64,000 nt of DNA from the NCBI GenBank assembly GCA_023055425.1, contig JALGPY010000003.1, forward strand, positions 68,370,991-68,434,990, given 5' to 3'. Under the pieces are notes generated by a model. That model was not told where the DNA came from, did not search any database, and saw nothing but the letters and a program-made list of their open reading frames with translations. Shown piece after piece: positions 34,754 to 46,168 of the stretch (its first letter is position 1; every line of letters begins with the position of its first letter). The translations under genes and the position numbers were made by a program. The DNA is from Linanthus parryae (Eukaryota; Streptophyta; Magnoliopsida; Ericales; Polemoniaceae).

Positions 34754-36062
34754 CACTACTAGAAATGAACACAAAAATGGCAAAGAAGAACTAAAATTAG
34801 CGCGACAAGGCAATATATCGCCGTTCATTGCATCGGTAACGGCGATTATTCATATTCTCGCTTAAATTTATCTTATACGGCGATAAAATCATGGGCCCGT
34901 ATTTAATTCAGCATAAACGGCAAGATTTGTAGTTAATACAAGGAGATATCGGTTCTCCGTTAATAGTGATATTATAAACGGCGAGTAATAATTAGTAACG
35001 ACAACGTTTTATTATCCCTGTAAAAAATCTTTAATATAAACGGAGAGAGTTTCCTAACGCCGTTAGTTGTTGTCTTATACGACGAGGTTTCTCGCCGTAT
35101 ATGATCAACTTAACAGGTGTCCAAATTACTTTGATTTATCCGCCAAATTTTGGGGCGAAAATTTGGATAGCCCGCGCCGGAAGAGACAGAAACCCTAGCT
35201 AGGTCTCTGGGGAATGAAAAATTGACTCTTTCTTCTTCACATTAATTGAGAAGAACAGAGAGACGAGAGATGAGAGGGGAAGAGAAGTCTAAGGAGGATA
35301 GAAGCCACAAGAGAAGAGAAAAGAGAACAAAACAGAGAGAGAAGGGAGAACAGAGAGAAAAGGGAGAACAGATAGAGAAGGGAGAACAGAAATAGAATAG
35401 AAGAGAGAATGGAGAGAGGAATCGCCATCAAACCCATAAGCCACAACGAAGAGGAATTTCCTTCAAACCCAGTACACCATCGTCGACCCTTCTGTAGAAC
35501 TGTAAGTTCATGTTTCAATTTTTTTTCAGTCTGTATTTTGATTTTGAAATCAACCATCTCAATTCGTTGATGGAGATGTTTGGTTGATTTCTGTTGGTTA
35601 TTGAAGCTCCCAAAAGAGGGTTACATGAAGCCCTAATTCTGGAACAAGTAGCGCTTCATCTAACCCTCTTTTGGGAGCTTCAATAACCAAGAATAATATA
35701 TTAATTATTGTTGAAATTGAATGAAATTGTTAATTTCTTCTTATATTGAGCTTACATGAAATTAGTAATCTGTTTTCAATTATAGTTGCAATGTGTTCAA
35801 ATTGGTTGTTGAATTATAGTAAAAACATGTTGTTAGATTATAGTTCACATCTTCATGAAACTGGTAATCTGTTGTTGAGTGATTGGTTTTCTATTTGTGT
35901 TCTGATAATTTCCAAAACACGTTTGTTCTGATAATTGACATGAAACTAGTTGTTCAATTATTTTAATGTTTTAGTCTTAGCTTAATATTTATCATTTTCT
36001 AGATATTGTCTTATTATAATTGGTTTTTAATTTTTGTTGTCTAGTAAGGACTGTCCCAAACA

Positions 36063-36240
36063 ATCCTTAAATTCGATGACCTGCCCCATTTGGGTGGCTG
36101 CCCGACAAATCGGTGCAACCACAAAATAATACTCATGGAATTGTCAATTCTATGGTGTTCGTTTGTAGTTGCACCGGGTTGCTACGAGCAACCCAGTGGA
36201 GGCAGGTCACTAAATTTGACCTTACTTTGGACATTGACGG
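36063..36240 (+). ncRNA. Candidate hairpin transcript 1 in the CACTA element
   Basis: A left arm at about 36069-36122 (gatgacctgcccc, then ggtgcaacca) is the imperfect complement of a right arm at about 36165-36225 (gttgcaccggg, then ggcaggtcactaaattt), with a loop of about 45 bases. Arms of about 55 nt make a long stem comparable to plant MIRNA precursors. Expression and processing are unknown. Confidence 0.4.
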
Positions 36241-36326
36241 CAAGCCGTATAGCTATACCCCCTCTGCATTGTTGATGCTAGCATCTGGATGGACGAACAG
36301 TGAAGACGTAGAGCACTGTCATACCT

Positions 36327-37369
36327 TAGGGCTGGCAATATTAGATACGACACGAAAACACGACTCGAAAACGACACGAAGTTAGCGGGTTTGGGTCAAC
36401 ACGAACCCGCAACGGGTCACTAATGGGTCGACACGAAATCGACACGAAAATAAACGGGTCGGGTTAGGGTCAACCCGCTCAACCCGAATCTGACCTGTTA
36501 CAACCCGCATAAAATACTACTTTAATTATTATTATTTAACCCAACTCTATTCTTTTTTGAACAAACCCAACCATATTCTAACCCAAGTTAACACTTTAAC
36601 CAGGAGTATATTATCATATTTTTTTACCCTCCCTCATTCTCAGCCACCCACCGCCACAACTTCTCTCACACCCATCTCTCTCATCTCTAGCCAACCCTAA
36701 AAGCACCCTCAAGCTTTTGCTTTGTGTCTGGTTTTCTCTTGGGTTGGTAAAGTGTTCTCTACCATCTCTCTCACGCACAGAACAAAATCCCCAACCTGTA
36801 ACTACGACGAGCGAAACCCTCGAAGCCGAAGTGAAGACTTCATCTTGCCGTTGGTCTCGGTGAAGACTTCGCGTCGCCGTCAATCTCGTCTCAGACTCCG
36901 TCTCGTTGTCGATCTGGCCCGACTCTCTTGGTCTCGGTGAAGACTTTGTAGATCTGAGTGTTTTCTATTTAATTTCTGAATGTAAAGATGCAAATTTGCT
37001 GCTGCGTACACAGAATTGTAAGTACTTTGTGTGAAATTCCAATAAATTCAGTTCAATTTGAAGATCCATTGACCCATTCGGTTCGGTTTCTGCTTGTGGT
37101 TTCTTCTTCTCCTGTGTTTGATCTTTTTGAGTTTTATTTTCCATAAAACGGGTCATGGGTCGGGTTTGAATCAGGTGACCCGACATGACCCATTATAAAG
37201 CGGGTTACCCGGGTCGTGTCGGGTTACCCGATTAATATACAGGTCGGGTTCGGGTTCATTGTTTGGACACGATTAAGGACCCGGGTCAGCATCGGGTCAA
37301 CCCGTTATCGACCTATCACGGGTCGACACGACCCGTAACCTGATTGGTTGACCCGAATTGCCAGGCCTA
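36327..37369. mobile_element. Non-autonomous hAT element, 1.04 kb
   Basis: Termini TAGGGCTGGCAAT (left) and TAGGCCTGGCAAT (reverse complement of right) are flanked by the perfect 8-bp duplication TCATACCT at 36319-36326 and 37370-37377. Both are hallmarks of hAT elements. Subterminal regions are rich in gggtcgacacgacccg-like words in both orientations. The interior (36620-37150) looks like leader or promoter sequence of a plant gene (tctctctc, aaccctaaaa) with no transposase. Confidence 0.92.
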
Positions 37370-37755
37370 TCATACCTGCACTTTGTTGTGGCACGTTTTC
37401 TTTCCTTTTCAACCATCATCTCCGATTATAGTTGTAATGTGTTCAAATTGGTTGTTGAGTTATAGAAAAATATGTTTGTTGTTAATTATAGTTCACATCT
37501 TCATGAACACAGGTAATCTGTTGTTGAGTGATTGATTTTCTATTTTTGTTCTGATAATTGCCGACTTCCGAGCATGTTAATACATGAAGAACAAGTGAAA
37601 CACAAAAAAAATGGAAAGTTCAACAAACAAACTGGAAAACAACAAAAGTGAATGGTTTATATATAGAAACTGTCACTCCCAAAATTACATTAAGAATTAA
37701 AAAAAAAAAAAAAAAACGAAACAACTAACCAAAATAAAAGAACTGAAAACATGGT

Positions 37756-38127
37756 CTAAACATCAGGAGAAAGCAGGGCCAAAATAACATCAGTGGACAC
37801 AGGAGTTCCTTCCACAGGAGGGAGCACTGCTAAGGGCATGACATCATAGACTGTTTCAACTCGTGCAACCCTTTTCTTAACGTTCACTTTCTTTCCACCA
37901 GGTTGAATCTTCTTTGTCATTTTGCCTTTTCTTGTCTTCCTTTTCACTTTCTTATCAGGGGCTTTCATAACAAAACTTGGCTGCCCCAGTTTCTTAAGAG
38001 GCGTGGCAAGTTTCCTCACATCACCATTTGGGGATTTGGGGGGGGGGGGGGATAAGAGAAAGACATTGTAATTGGGTGTGGATCTGTGGCAAAATAGAAC
38101 TGAGGTAGGGGGTTTTATAGTGTTCAT
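37756..38127 (-). CDS. Lysine-rich hypothetical ORF in the CACTA interior
   Basis: A 123-codon minus-strand frame sits in the region found only in the second copy of the duplicated interior. It encodes a Lys/Arg-rich centre (APDKKVKRKTRKGKMTKKI) and a hydrophobic C-terminus (VTDVILALLSPDV-like). The upstream part crosses a run of about 13 C (38041-38053), so its start is doubtful. No family is recognised; it could be a captured host fragment or chance. Confidence 0.3.
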   Translation of the reverse strand: MNTIKPPTSVLFCHRSTPNYNVFLLSPPPPKSPNGDVRKLATPLKKLGQPSFVMKAPDKKVKRKTRKGKMTKKIQPGGKKVNVKKRVARVETVYDVMPLAVLPPVEGTPVSTDVILALLSPDV

Positions 38128-38831
38128 CCTACGTAACAGTCCAATTGCTGGATTAAGGCATCATTAATGGGAAACATGATGAATTTGAATTGGAATGCAT
38201 CTTAGAAGCCAAAGGGACTACATTTATTGATGCATGAAAGTGCATCAGTTACATATGCATGCATGAAGTTGCCCATAGCTCTTATTGTAAACGTCTTGTA
38301 ACTTCAGAATATTTTACATGTGTAAGCTACTGTTTTGTACTAGTTGTTCAATTATTTTAATGTTTTAGTATTAGCTTAATATTTATCATTTTCTAAATAT
38401 TGTGTTATTCTAATTGGTTTCAAGATACTTTTGACATCGACGTGAAGCCAGAAACGGCGAGATCTATGTTGTGGTACGTCTTCTTTCCTTTCAAGCATCA
38501 TGTATTTTATGCAACACCCATGTTGGTTATATAATTTGACTGTGATGTCGTGAAATTGAGCTTAACTGTGTACATGTAGCTTTGTTCTTCTGTTAAATTG
38601 AGTTTTCTTTCACAATCAAATTGTTAGTTTGTCTTTGTACTATTTTTCCAGGGTTCCAGTTAAGTGGTTAGATTTTTCAACCCAACTGTTGAATAAATAC
38701 CATTCCAACAGCCATTAAGTCGCCTTTCAACAAGGAGAACATGGAACAAAAAAATAGCATGACTGAGCTTGGGAAACTGCGGCCCCGGTACGGCTCTGAC
38801 TAATGTTGCTACTCTGTTTCTCACCATGTCT

Positions 38832-39050
38832 TGGCGATGTCTCCAAACGATCCTCGAACTTCATAAATTGGCCCTCCTGGGTGGCTGCCCTAGGCGCATA
38901 ACAGACCAGGGCCACTACAAAACAATCACCATGGAATTTTCAATTATGTGGTGTTGCTTCTTAGTGGGCTCGGTCAGTTATGCGGATCGGCCAGCCACCG
39001 AGACGATCCGATTCATGAAGTTTGAGGATACTTCGGAGATCGACGTAAAG
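38832..39050 (+). ncRNA. Candidate hairpin transcript 2 in the CACTA element
   Basis: A left arm of about 100 nt (38832-38930, including tcctcgaacttcat and gggtggctgcc) is complementary with mismatches to a right arm (about 38945-39050, including atgaagtttgagga and ggccagccaccg). By eye about three quarters of positions pair. It is a diverged relative of hairpin 1, sharing the gggtggctgccc word and the catggaatt-tcaatt loop region. It could be a MIRNA-like or siRNA-producing locus, or simply a folded-back duplication. Confidence 0.45.
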
Positions 39051-40300
39051 CCATAACGAACGGACAAGTGACATCATCTTGAGCCGTTACAGTGCCGTAG
39101 GTTCCCATGCTCTCTGATGCTGTTCCAATTCCATGTTCTCTTGTTGAAAATCGAATTCAAGGGTGTTCATTTGGTAATTATCAATTGTTGGGTTCGTTGT
39201 GCTAGTCGCTATCTTTAAAGAACCCTACACATTGAATTTATCGGTTAGTTTGCCCTCACGTGTTGGGTTGGATTGCCCGCATTTTAGAAAAATAACCAAC
39301 ATCTCAAAATCTTATCGATCTTAAAGTCCAGTAAATTAATTGCATTTTGTGCTTTTTCAAATATACACATAATTGAAACCGTAAAATAACTTAAAATGCT
39401 ACCTGCTTTAATATTTGTATGTATTGTTATCTTGTTCTGGTTTATACAGTTTTTTGCAACTCCACAATATCGTGACCGTTTTGGCGCACCGCGCAAATTG
39501 TCAAGGCTGAGCCTGTGGCTACGAAGCCATTTTGACGCACTTAGGGAGATAGAGGTAGAGGTAAAGGTAGCTGCAGAGTATAGGTTTTCGTCTAATATTG
39601 CAAGTTCAAGATAGATAGCTAGTATAGGTTTCGTATAATGCACATAGTATAGGTTTTGTATACTCTATTGGACTTGTACATTTGGGGTAGAACTTTGGCA
39701 ATGTAAATTTTGTAAACACACATATATATATTGATGTTTTTGAAATGTGTTTCAATTACTTTCAAATTTATGTGTTGTGTGTTGTGTTGGTTGTGCCTTA
39801 AAGATAGCTACAAGTTGGAAAACTCTAGCTGTATCTGGATATTGTTGCAGGGAATATCTCAAATACGGCGACAATTTAAGCTTGATGTATTACTTATAAA
39901 AAAAATGGCAAATGTTTATTTGATTGCCGTAAGAAATACCAATCAAATACGGCAAGAATAACTTAATATGGCCATATTTTTACCTCATTACATAGCACAC
40001 AAACTACACAATCAAATCCTTAAACGGCAAAAAAATTGCCGTATATATCAGGCCAGACACTTCGAGAATAAAGCATGTCGCCGTATTTGACCTTGTCATT
40101 TGCGGCGACACTATTTCGATATTTGAAAATCAAATATGGCAAGAGGGCATTAACGACGACAGTTTTTCTGGACGTAGGGTATTAACGTCAACGGACCTTG
40201 CAGCCGGCCCATTTTTCGCCATTTAACCGTTACACGGCGAGAAAACCCTATAAACGGCGTTAATTTGTCGCCGTATTTTGGTCCGTTTCTAGTAGTTCAT

Positions 40301-40658
40301 CTTCAAAAGCATGACTGTGTTTGATGTCCCTGAGGATGAAGAAGGTATAAAGAAGGATGAATCTGACCAGAACTTGCCCAGTGAACACTCAAATTAGGAA
40401 GAGACTGCTCAAGACTAGGACAAAGGTAAACATGTGATAAATGTTAAAGCTGCTCAAGAGGGAGATGAAGTAGACATTCCTGATTCAGATGCATTGCTGA
40501 TAAACCTCAAGAAGAAGAAGAAATATCCAAAGCCAACAGAACTGACTGAAGGTGACACTGCTAGGGTGACTGAAAAGGCTGCAGAGGAACAAGACAACGA
40601 TGAAGACAGTGAGGAAGAAGAGGGAGATCAGGATGGAGATGAAGACCCAAACTCATAA
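40301..40658 (+). pseudogene. Extra ORF of Copia 1, 3' part
   Basis: The frame resumes after the CACTA element with a short conserved MTVF motif at 40312 that is shared with Copia 2, and it ends in a strongly acidic tail (EDSEEEEGDQDGDEDPNS) before TAA at 40656-40658. Two in-frame TAG/TAA stops lie near 40395 and 40416. The acidic tail after a Lys-rich head suggests a chromatin- or RNA-associated protein, but that is inference. Confidence 0.75.
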
Positions 40659-40982
40659 TCTTGCCTATTCTTTCTTTCCCATTCTCATTTTAAGTTTACT
40701 TTTCAAAATTTTCCAGACACTGATCCAACATCTTCTCATTCTTTTTGATGAAAGTAAAAAAGGGGGAGAAGTCTTAGGTTGTTTTTAGTTCTGTTTAAGT
40801 GAGAAATCTTTTGGTCAGTATGACTATCTGCAAGTTATTTATTTTTCTGCTTAAGTTTGTTAATAAGTTGGATCTTTTGGAATTTATGTGGTACTACTAT
40901 TTGTGCTGTATGCTAATCATTATTTTTTGAAGAAACTAAGGCTCAAACAGATTAATGTTTTGTCTTTCATCAAGGGGGAGAT

Positions 40983-42287
40983 TGTAATGTCACATGTTTC
41001 ATGGACTTGAAATACTAATTTATTTCAAGGCCTTGAATCATTTTTCAAAGCCTTGAATCAGGTTTCACAGGCTGGAAATAGCAGAGCTATTTCAAGGCCT
41101 TGAACCAGGATTCAAAGCCTTGAAACAGTCTGACCTGTATGCATGTGATAAGGGTTTTTTTTAAACTCTTCTGTTTTGATTCTATCTCTCTCACCCCTAT
41201 GCTTGATATGTTATCATTTGATGATGAAAGAAAAACTGTTTTTATATATCTAACACCATTTAATCCATCTGTTTGACTCAGTTTTACAGGGAAATTTTAT
41301 TTCCTAAGTTTGCAGGATTGGTTTCCTAATCTGGCTTTTACAGGAAAGGAAACATTAAGAGAAGATGATTTTGAGATCAATCAGACACTCATGACAGCTT
41401 CTCAATTTGTTTAAAAACAAGATCACATCAATATCTCTGAAGATTATGATCAACTATCCGTTGGATAAGGCTGTTAAGAGAGTCAAAGTTGTTGCCTAAA
41501 AAATAGGAAGGTTGTTGCGTAAAATCTGGGAAGATTCGCAGAGCTGCTGATCAGTATAAATGGAGCTCATTTTGAAGCAACAGATAAAACAGTAAATGGG
41601 CAAAAAAGAGAGACACATTTCTGGATTGACAAGCATCAAAGAAGTTCATCATTATGACAATCCATCTCACAGAAGATCACTGCATTCTTCACTGCAGTTT
41701 TATACTTCAGTGATCTTCTGTCTTGTGCTTTATTTGTATATCATCCTTGTATTACTTATATATCTCATTCTCAAGGATTTTTGAAAGTGAACAATATATA
41801 ATACTTAGTTAATCAGTTATCTAGAGCAGGTACTAGATAGGTTGGTGAGAACCACAAGCTGTAACAGAGTAAGGCATATCTATGTGCTTGAGATCTAGGG
41901 CTTATATTTTGATTAATAAGAATTGTGATTGAAAATCCTATAGTGATAAGATCCCTGAGGTAGAGACGTAGGTCCAAGTGGACTGAAATCTATAAATCAT
42001 GAGTCTCGTGCATTCACAGTTTATCTTGCATACTTAGTTTTTACAGCATTTAAACTTTTCTGTTTTCAAGGGTTTGAAACTCTTTTCAAGGCCTTGAAAA
42101 ATACTTGTCTGTCTCTCTATTTAAACTGTATATCTTCCAAAGACTTGAAACTGTTTTCAAAGCCTTGAACTTAATTGGTCTTCACTTAAATTTTATCTTT
42201 GCAAGTTTTGCAAAAAGTTGGCATACTCTATTAACCCCCCCTTCTAAAGTATTTATACTACACTTCTACCTGCTTACTCCCCTTTCA
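40983..42287 (+). repeat. 3' LTR of Copia element 1 (1,305 bp)
   Basis: It runs TGTAATGTCACATG to CCCCTTTCA and is preceded by the polypurine tract at 40972-40982 (tcaagggggagat). It keeps about 190 bp missing from the 5' LTR (about 41360-41550). It carries the same TATA region (cagtataaatggagc, about 41553) and several palindrome copies. Confidence 0.93.
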
Positions 42288-42292
42288 ATTAC

Positions 42293-44190
42293 CAACGTTG
42301 GCTTTGATCCATATTAGTGATAACCTTTCAAGATTTTCCTCATAATCTTGTGTTCCCATCTTGTATAGCAATTTATCCATATCCCACACATTTTGGATAC
42401 TTTGATTTCATGTTCCTCTTGTAGAGGATCAACATAATAACACAAGAAAACCTCTTATGCTTATAGTGAATAGCCAAATTGACACCCATTAGTCAAGAAG
42501 CTATCAATCTTGTTGGGATTTTAATTTACATTAATACATATCCGATAGAAACAATAATACACGTCATACAATAGGATCCATTGTCCCCCTTTTGATGTGC
42601 ACATTTGTCCATGTTTACAAAGATTCATCGATTATGCTACTGACATAATTTTTCTCGTATGTACTTATGTAGAAATAACAAACACCCATATTTAAAATAT
42701 TATATTTAGAGATTTTTACGTTTACAACCATGACCGCATCTATAGTCATGTGTATTTAGACCGTATATAACAAAGTGATTCGCTTCAGGAAATGCACTAT
42801 CATCCACTTCTGGTAATGGATCTATTTATTTGGTCATGGATAGTCATATATGCTTAAAATCAAACAATTATATTTGATATTGTTTCGTAACTCCAGGTAT
42901 TCGAAAATGACCACAATGTTTAACAACTTCTGGTGTGAAAGTTTAGCAATATCAATTGTCTTATGTTCATATGTGCATAGCACTTATACTGAAAAATCTC
43001 TTCAGGAGATATTTATGTTCTACTTTGAACATATTATGATTAAAATAAAATCAAATAAAATATAGTACACAATTTTACTGAAAATTAAAATTATGAAATC
43101 AAAACTTCGGGTTCGATATTAGATACTCTCTTCAGGAAGAACTCTTCATATTATTTTATAACTCCTTGTTATACACATCTTCATAATTTTCATAACTTCT
43201 GGTATGAAAATATGGTTTCATGGCATGTTAATACCTAGAATCCAATGAAAAATCATGGACTAATAACATCTTCGCGATTTTCTTGTACTTGACAAAAAGA
43301 CATAACAAAAAGAACTAAGAAATAAAAATAATATACTAACAGAAGTATAATCAATCCTCTTAGGGAGGGTCGATCAATTAGTGACCATCTATTCAGGAGA
43401 TTATTAATTGGAATATTTATAAATTCAGGTCATTAATCATAACTTCAGGTTATGAGCAATTATCTGTAATATGTAAGTTCTGGTACAAATTACATGGCGA
43501 ATAGAAAAAATATGACTAGCAAAAAACAAAGTCTCTTCTGGAGATCCGTTAATGATCAATTTAAAGTGCAAAGCAAAACTGTAAGAACAAAATGTTAACG
43601 CGTGAAAGTAAATAAAATTAAGTGAATCAAACACAACCTCTTCTGGAGGTTGAAATAATCACGATAACTTTAGAGATCTCTTTCGGAGATCGAATCATGA
43701 TGCGTTATGACTTCAGGTCATATAAGATAGTATCACAACTTCAGGTTGCAAATAAATCATCATAAAGTTCATAACTTCTGGTATGACCATGGTTTGACTA
43801 TGACATCATGCCATACAAGAATAATACCGCAACTTCAAATTACGATCAAAACATGTAATCCATAACTTCAGGTATGGACATGGCTTTTGTGAGCTTATTA
43901 ATAGGCTAACGTTATTTTTGAACATCAATGTATCTTTTCAGGAGGATCTAGCTAGCTTGAGAGGTTCAATGCTCAATAATAAAATAACCAAAAGATAGGG
44001 TAATAATAGATTGACCAGTATGTAAATAAATGAACAGTATGTCAATAAACCAAGAAGCATTAGAAAAAATCCATACATAACTTCCTGCTATCATAGCCTC
44101 ATAGCTTTAGAGTCGAATATCTCAAACTAATATTTTAATCAATTCTTAATACTAATACAAGCCATAATGAAAAGCTGAGTTAGTGAGTTG
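42293..44190. repeat. Decayed AT-rich repeat sequence with a recurring CTTCWGGT motif
   Basis: No coding sequence is supported. Between about 42890 and 43950 the words aacttctggtatg, acttcaggtt and relatives recur roughly every 50-70 bp, about 18 times. I read it as the right-hand continuation of the old LTR-type sequence at 9644-10417, now separated by Copia 1. Confidence 0.45.
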
Positions 44191-44548
44191 CAAAAAGTTC
44201 TCTGGTTATCTAGAGAGAGAAAGTATGCTTTCTAGCATTCTTGTTTCTTCTAAATCTTCAAGAGTTGTTTATGCCTTGTCTGTTCTCTTTCTTTCTTTGC
44301 AACCTCATTTCTAATCATCATCATCATCCTCTTTTTTTCACATTTCTTCTTATCGTTTTCAACTTCATCTACCATTGTCTATTCTTTTCTTGGCTAACTG
44401 ATAACTAAGGAAAGCTTTGTTGGAATAGGTGCCATAGAGGCAATCTTTTTAGTATGAATAATGTTTTTGGTTAGAAACATTCATTGTATTATTTATGGAG
44501 ATATTTAATATAATGAAGTCCTTATATTGCAAATATGTTGTTTATCTT

Positions 44549-45777
44549 TGAAAGGGTGTACAGAAGGTAGAAATACATGATCAATACTCTAGGTAGGGGG
44601 GGGGGGAGTTGAATAGAGTATGCAGAATTTTGCTAAACTCTGCAAGAATAGTGGTTTCAAAAGATTTGTAAAAAGATTCAAGGCTTTGAAATGAGTTTCA
44701 AGCCCTTGGAATAAAACAGTTAGAGTAAACAGAAGAATAAGTCTATTTCAAGGCCTTGAAATGAGTTTCAACCCTTTAAATTAAACTGTTTTGAATGCTG
44801 CAAGAGTTCTAAGTTTGTGATTGAAAAGTAAATACAAGAGACACAAGATATATAGAGTTCCACTTGGACATACGTCTCTACCTCAGGGATCTTCTCCCTG
44901 TAGGATTTTCAACTCAATTCTTATTAATCCACAATTAAGCCCTAGATCTCAAGCACAAAGAGATGCCTTACTCTATTACAGCTTGTGGTTCTCACTAACC
45001 TATCTAGTACCTGCTCTAGCTATCAGATTAACTAAGAATTCTCTATTGTTATCCTTGAACAATCCTTGAGAATTTAGACAGAGTAGTATAAGAATGATAT
45101 AAAAATAGAGTTCAGAAATGAAGAACACAGAGAGTGAGACTGCAATGAGAGTGCAGTGTTCTTCAAATGCTTGGATTGGTAGAGAATGATCTGTTTCATT
45201 GTTGCTTTACATTTCTTGAATGTATTTTGAGTGTCTCTAGATTTTTCCCGTTGTATTATCTCCCAAATGATTCAAACTGATCTTCTTATATACAGCTCAT
45301 TTGAACTGCAAATCTTCAAGATTTCCAGCAACAAACTTTCCTATTTTGTAGGAAACAACATTGATTTCTCTAACAGTCTTCTCCAACGGATAGTTTCTCA
45401 ATATCTTCAGGGATACTGATTTGAACTTGTTCATAATCATGTTGAGAAGCTGTTACAATCATTAGATTGATTAAGAATCAAATCATCTAAGAATTTCCTT
45501 CCCTGGAATACTCAGTTTAAAAAATAAATCATGTAAAATTGGTAATGATCTGTCCCTGCGAAACAAAGTTAAACATATCGATCAGATAGTGTTATAACAA
45601 GTAAAAATACTTTGTCTTTCATCATCAAGTAATGATAGATCAAGAACAAGGGTTTAGGAGTTCAAACAGAATACGAAACTCCCCCTAAGTTCATGCATAT
45701 AAGGCTCAGTCACTTTCATGGCTTTGAAATCTGTTTCTAGGCCTTGAAACAGAAGCAGAACCTGCATTGAACTTACA
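44549..45777 (-). repeat. 3' LTR of Copia element 2 (1,229 bp)
   Basis: On the plus strand it runs TGAAAGGGTGTACAG to GAACTTACA. It contains a run of 11-12 G near 44597-44608 matching the C run of the other LTRs, and several CAAGGCCTTGAA palindromes. Confidence 0.93.
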
Positions 45778-46168
45778 ATCTCCCCCTTGATGAAAGACAA
45801 AACCATAGTCTTCCAGTCTGTTTGATATTGTTATTCTGCGACAAATACTCATTAGCCCATAGCAAAATCATTCATATAATACCAACACATAATGTCCAAA
45901 AGATCCAACTTATTAAACTGAAAAAGCATGTTATAGCAAAAAGTAACAGCAAAGTTTTCAGATAATTATAACTGACCAAAACAGGTCACCTAAAAGCAAA
46001 TAAAACCCTAAATTTCTCCCTTTTTGACTTCCGTAAAAAAAGAATGAGAATATGTTGGATCAGTGTTTGGAAAGATTTTAAAAAGAAATTGTTTTGAAGA
46101 CATAAAACTTTCAAGGCTTTGTAAAGGAGTTCAAAGCCTTGAAAAAAAGAAGAAAGAGTAGGCAAGAG

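Larger units (their letters stand above)
35780..38430. repeat. Duplicated segments inside the CACTA element
   Basis: A block at about 35781-35935 (caatgtgttcaaattggttg) recurs at about 37435-37560. A second block at about 35946-36030 (actagttgttcaattatttt) recurs at about 38338-38425. A region of 770 bp (37562-38338) is present only in the second copy, between the two blocks. The order suggests an old tandem duplication of the element interior, later modified. Confidence 0.8.
34754..40297. mobile_element. CACTA-type DNA transposon, 5.5 kb, non-autonomous
   Basis: The left end is CACTACTAGAAATG and the reverse-complemented right end is AACTACTAGAAACG. CAT flanks both sides (34751-34753 and 40298-40300), the 3-bp duplication typical of CACTA elements. 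Subterminal regions are full of TACGGCGA/AACGGCGA words in both orientations (left 34800-35100, right 39860-40280), as expected for transposase-binding repeats. No transposase was recognised. It is inserted in the extra ORF of Copia 1 and contains a hAT element, two long hairpins and internal duplications. Confidence 0.85.
12301..42287 (+). mobile_element. Copia element 1 (SIRE-like), split by nested elements
   Basis: LTRs start TGTAA and end TTTCA; the element is flanked by the duplication ATTAC at 12296-12300 and 42288-42292. A primer-binding site TGGTATCAGAGC (initiator Met tRNA type) follows the 5' LTR at 13415, and a polypurine tract AAGGGGGAGAT precedes the 3' LTR. Domains run gag, protease, integrase, reverse transcriptase, RNase H, the Copia order, then an extra ORF as in SIRE/Maximus-type elements (lineage inferred). 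Without the inserted Gypsy (14.4 kb) and CACTA (5.5 kb) elements it would be about 10 kb. Coding frames carry many stops and frameshifts, so it is dead. Confidence 0.95.

Noticed and set aside
44571..44620. G-rich run as a possible G-quadruplex or telomere-like tract
   Set aside because: It is a single mononucleotide run shared by all LTRs of this Copia family; no telomere-type repeat unit.
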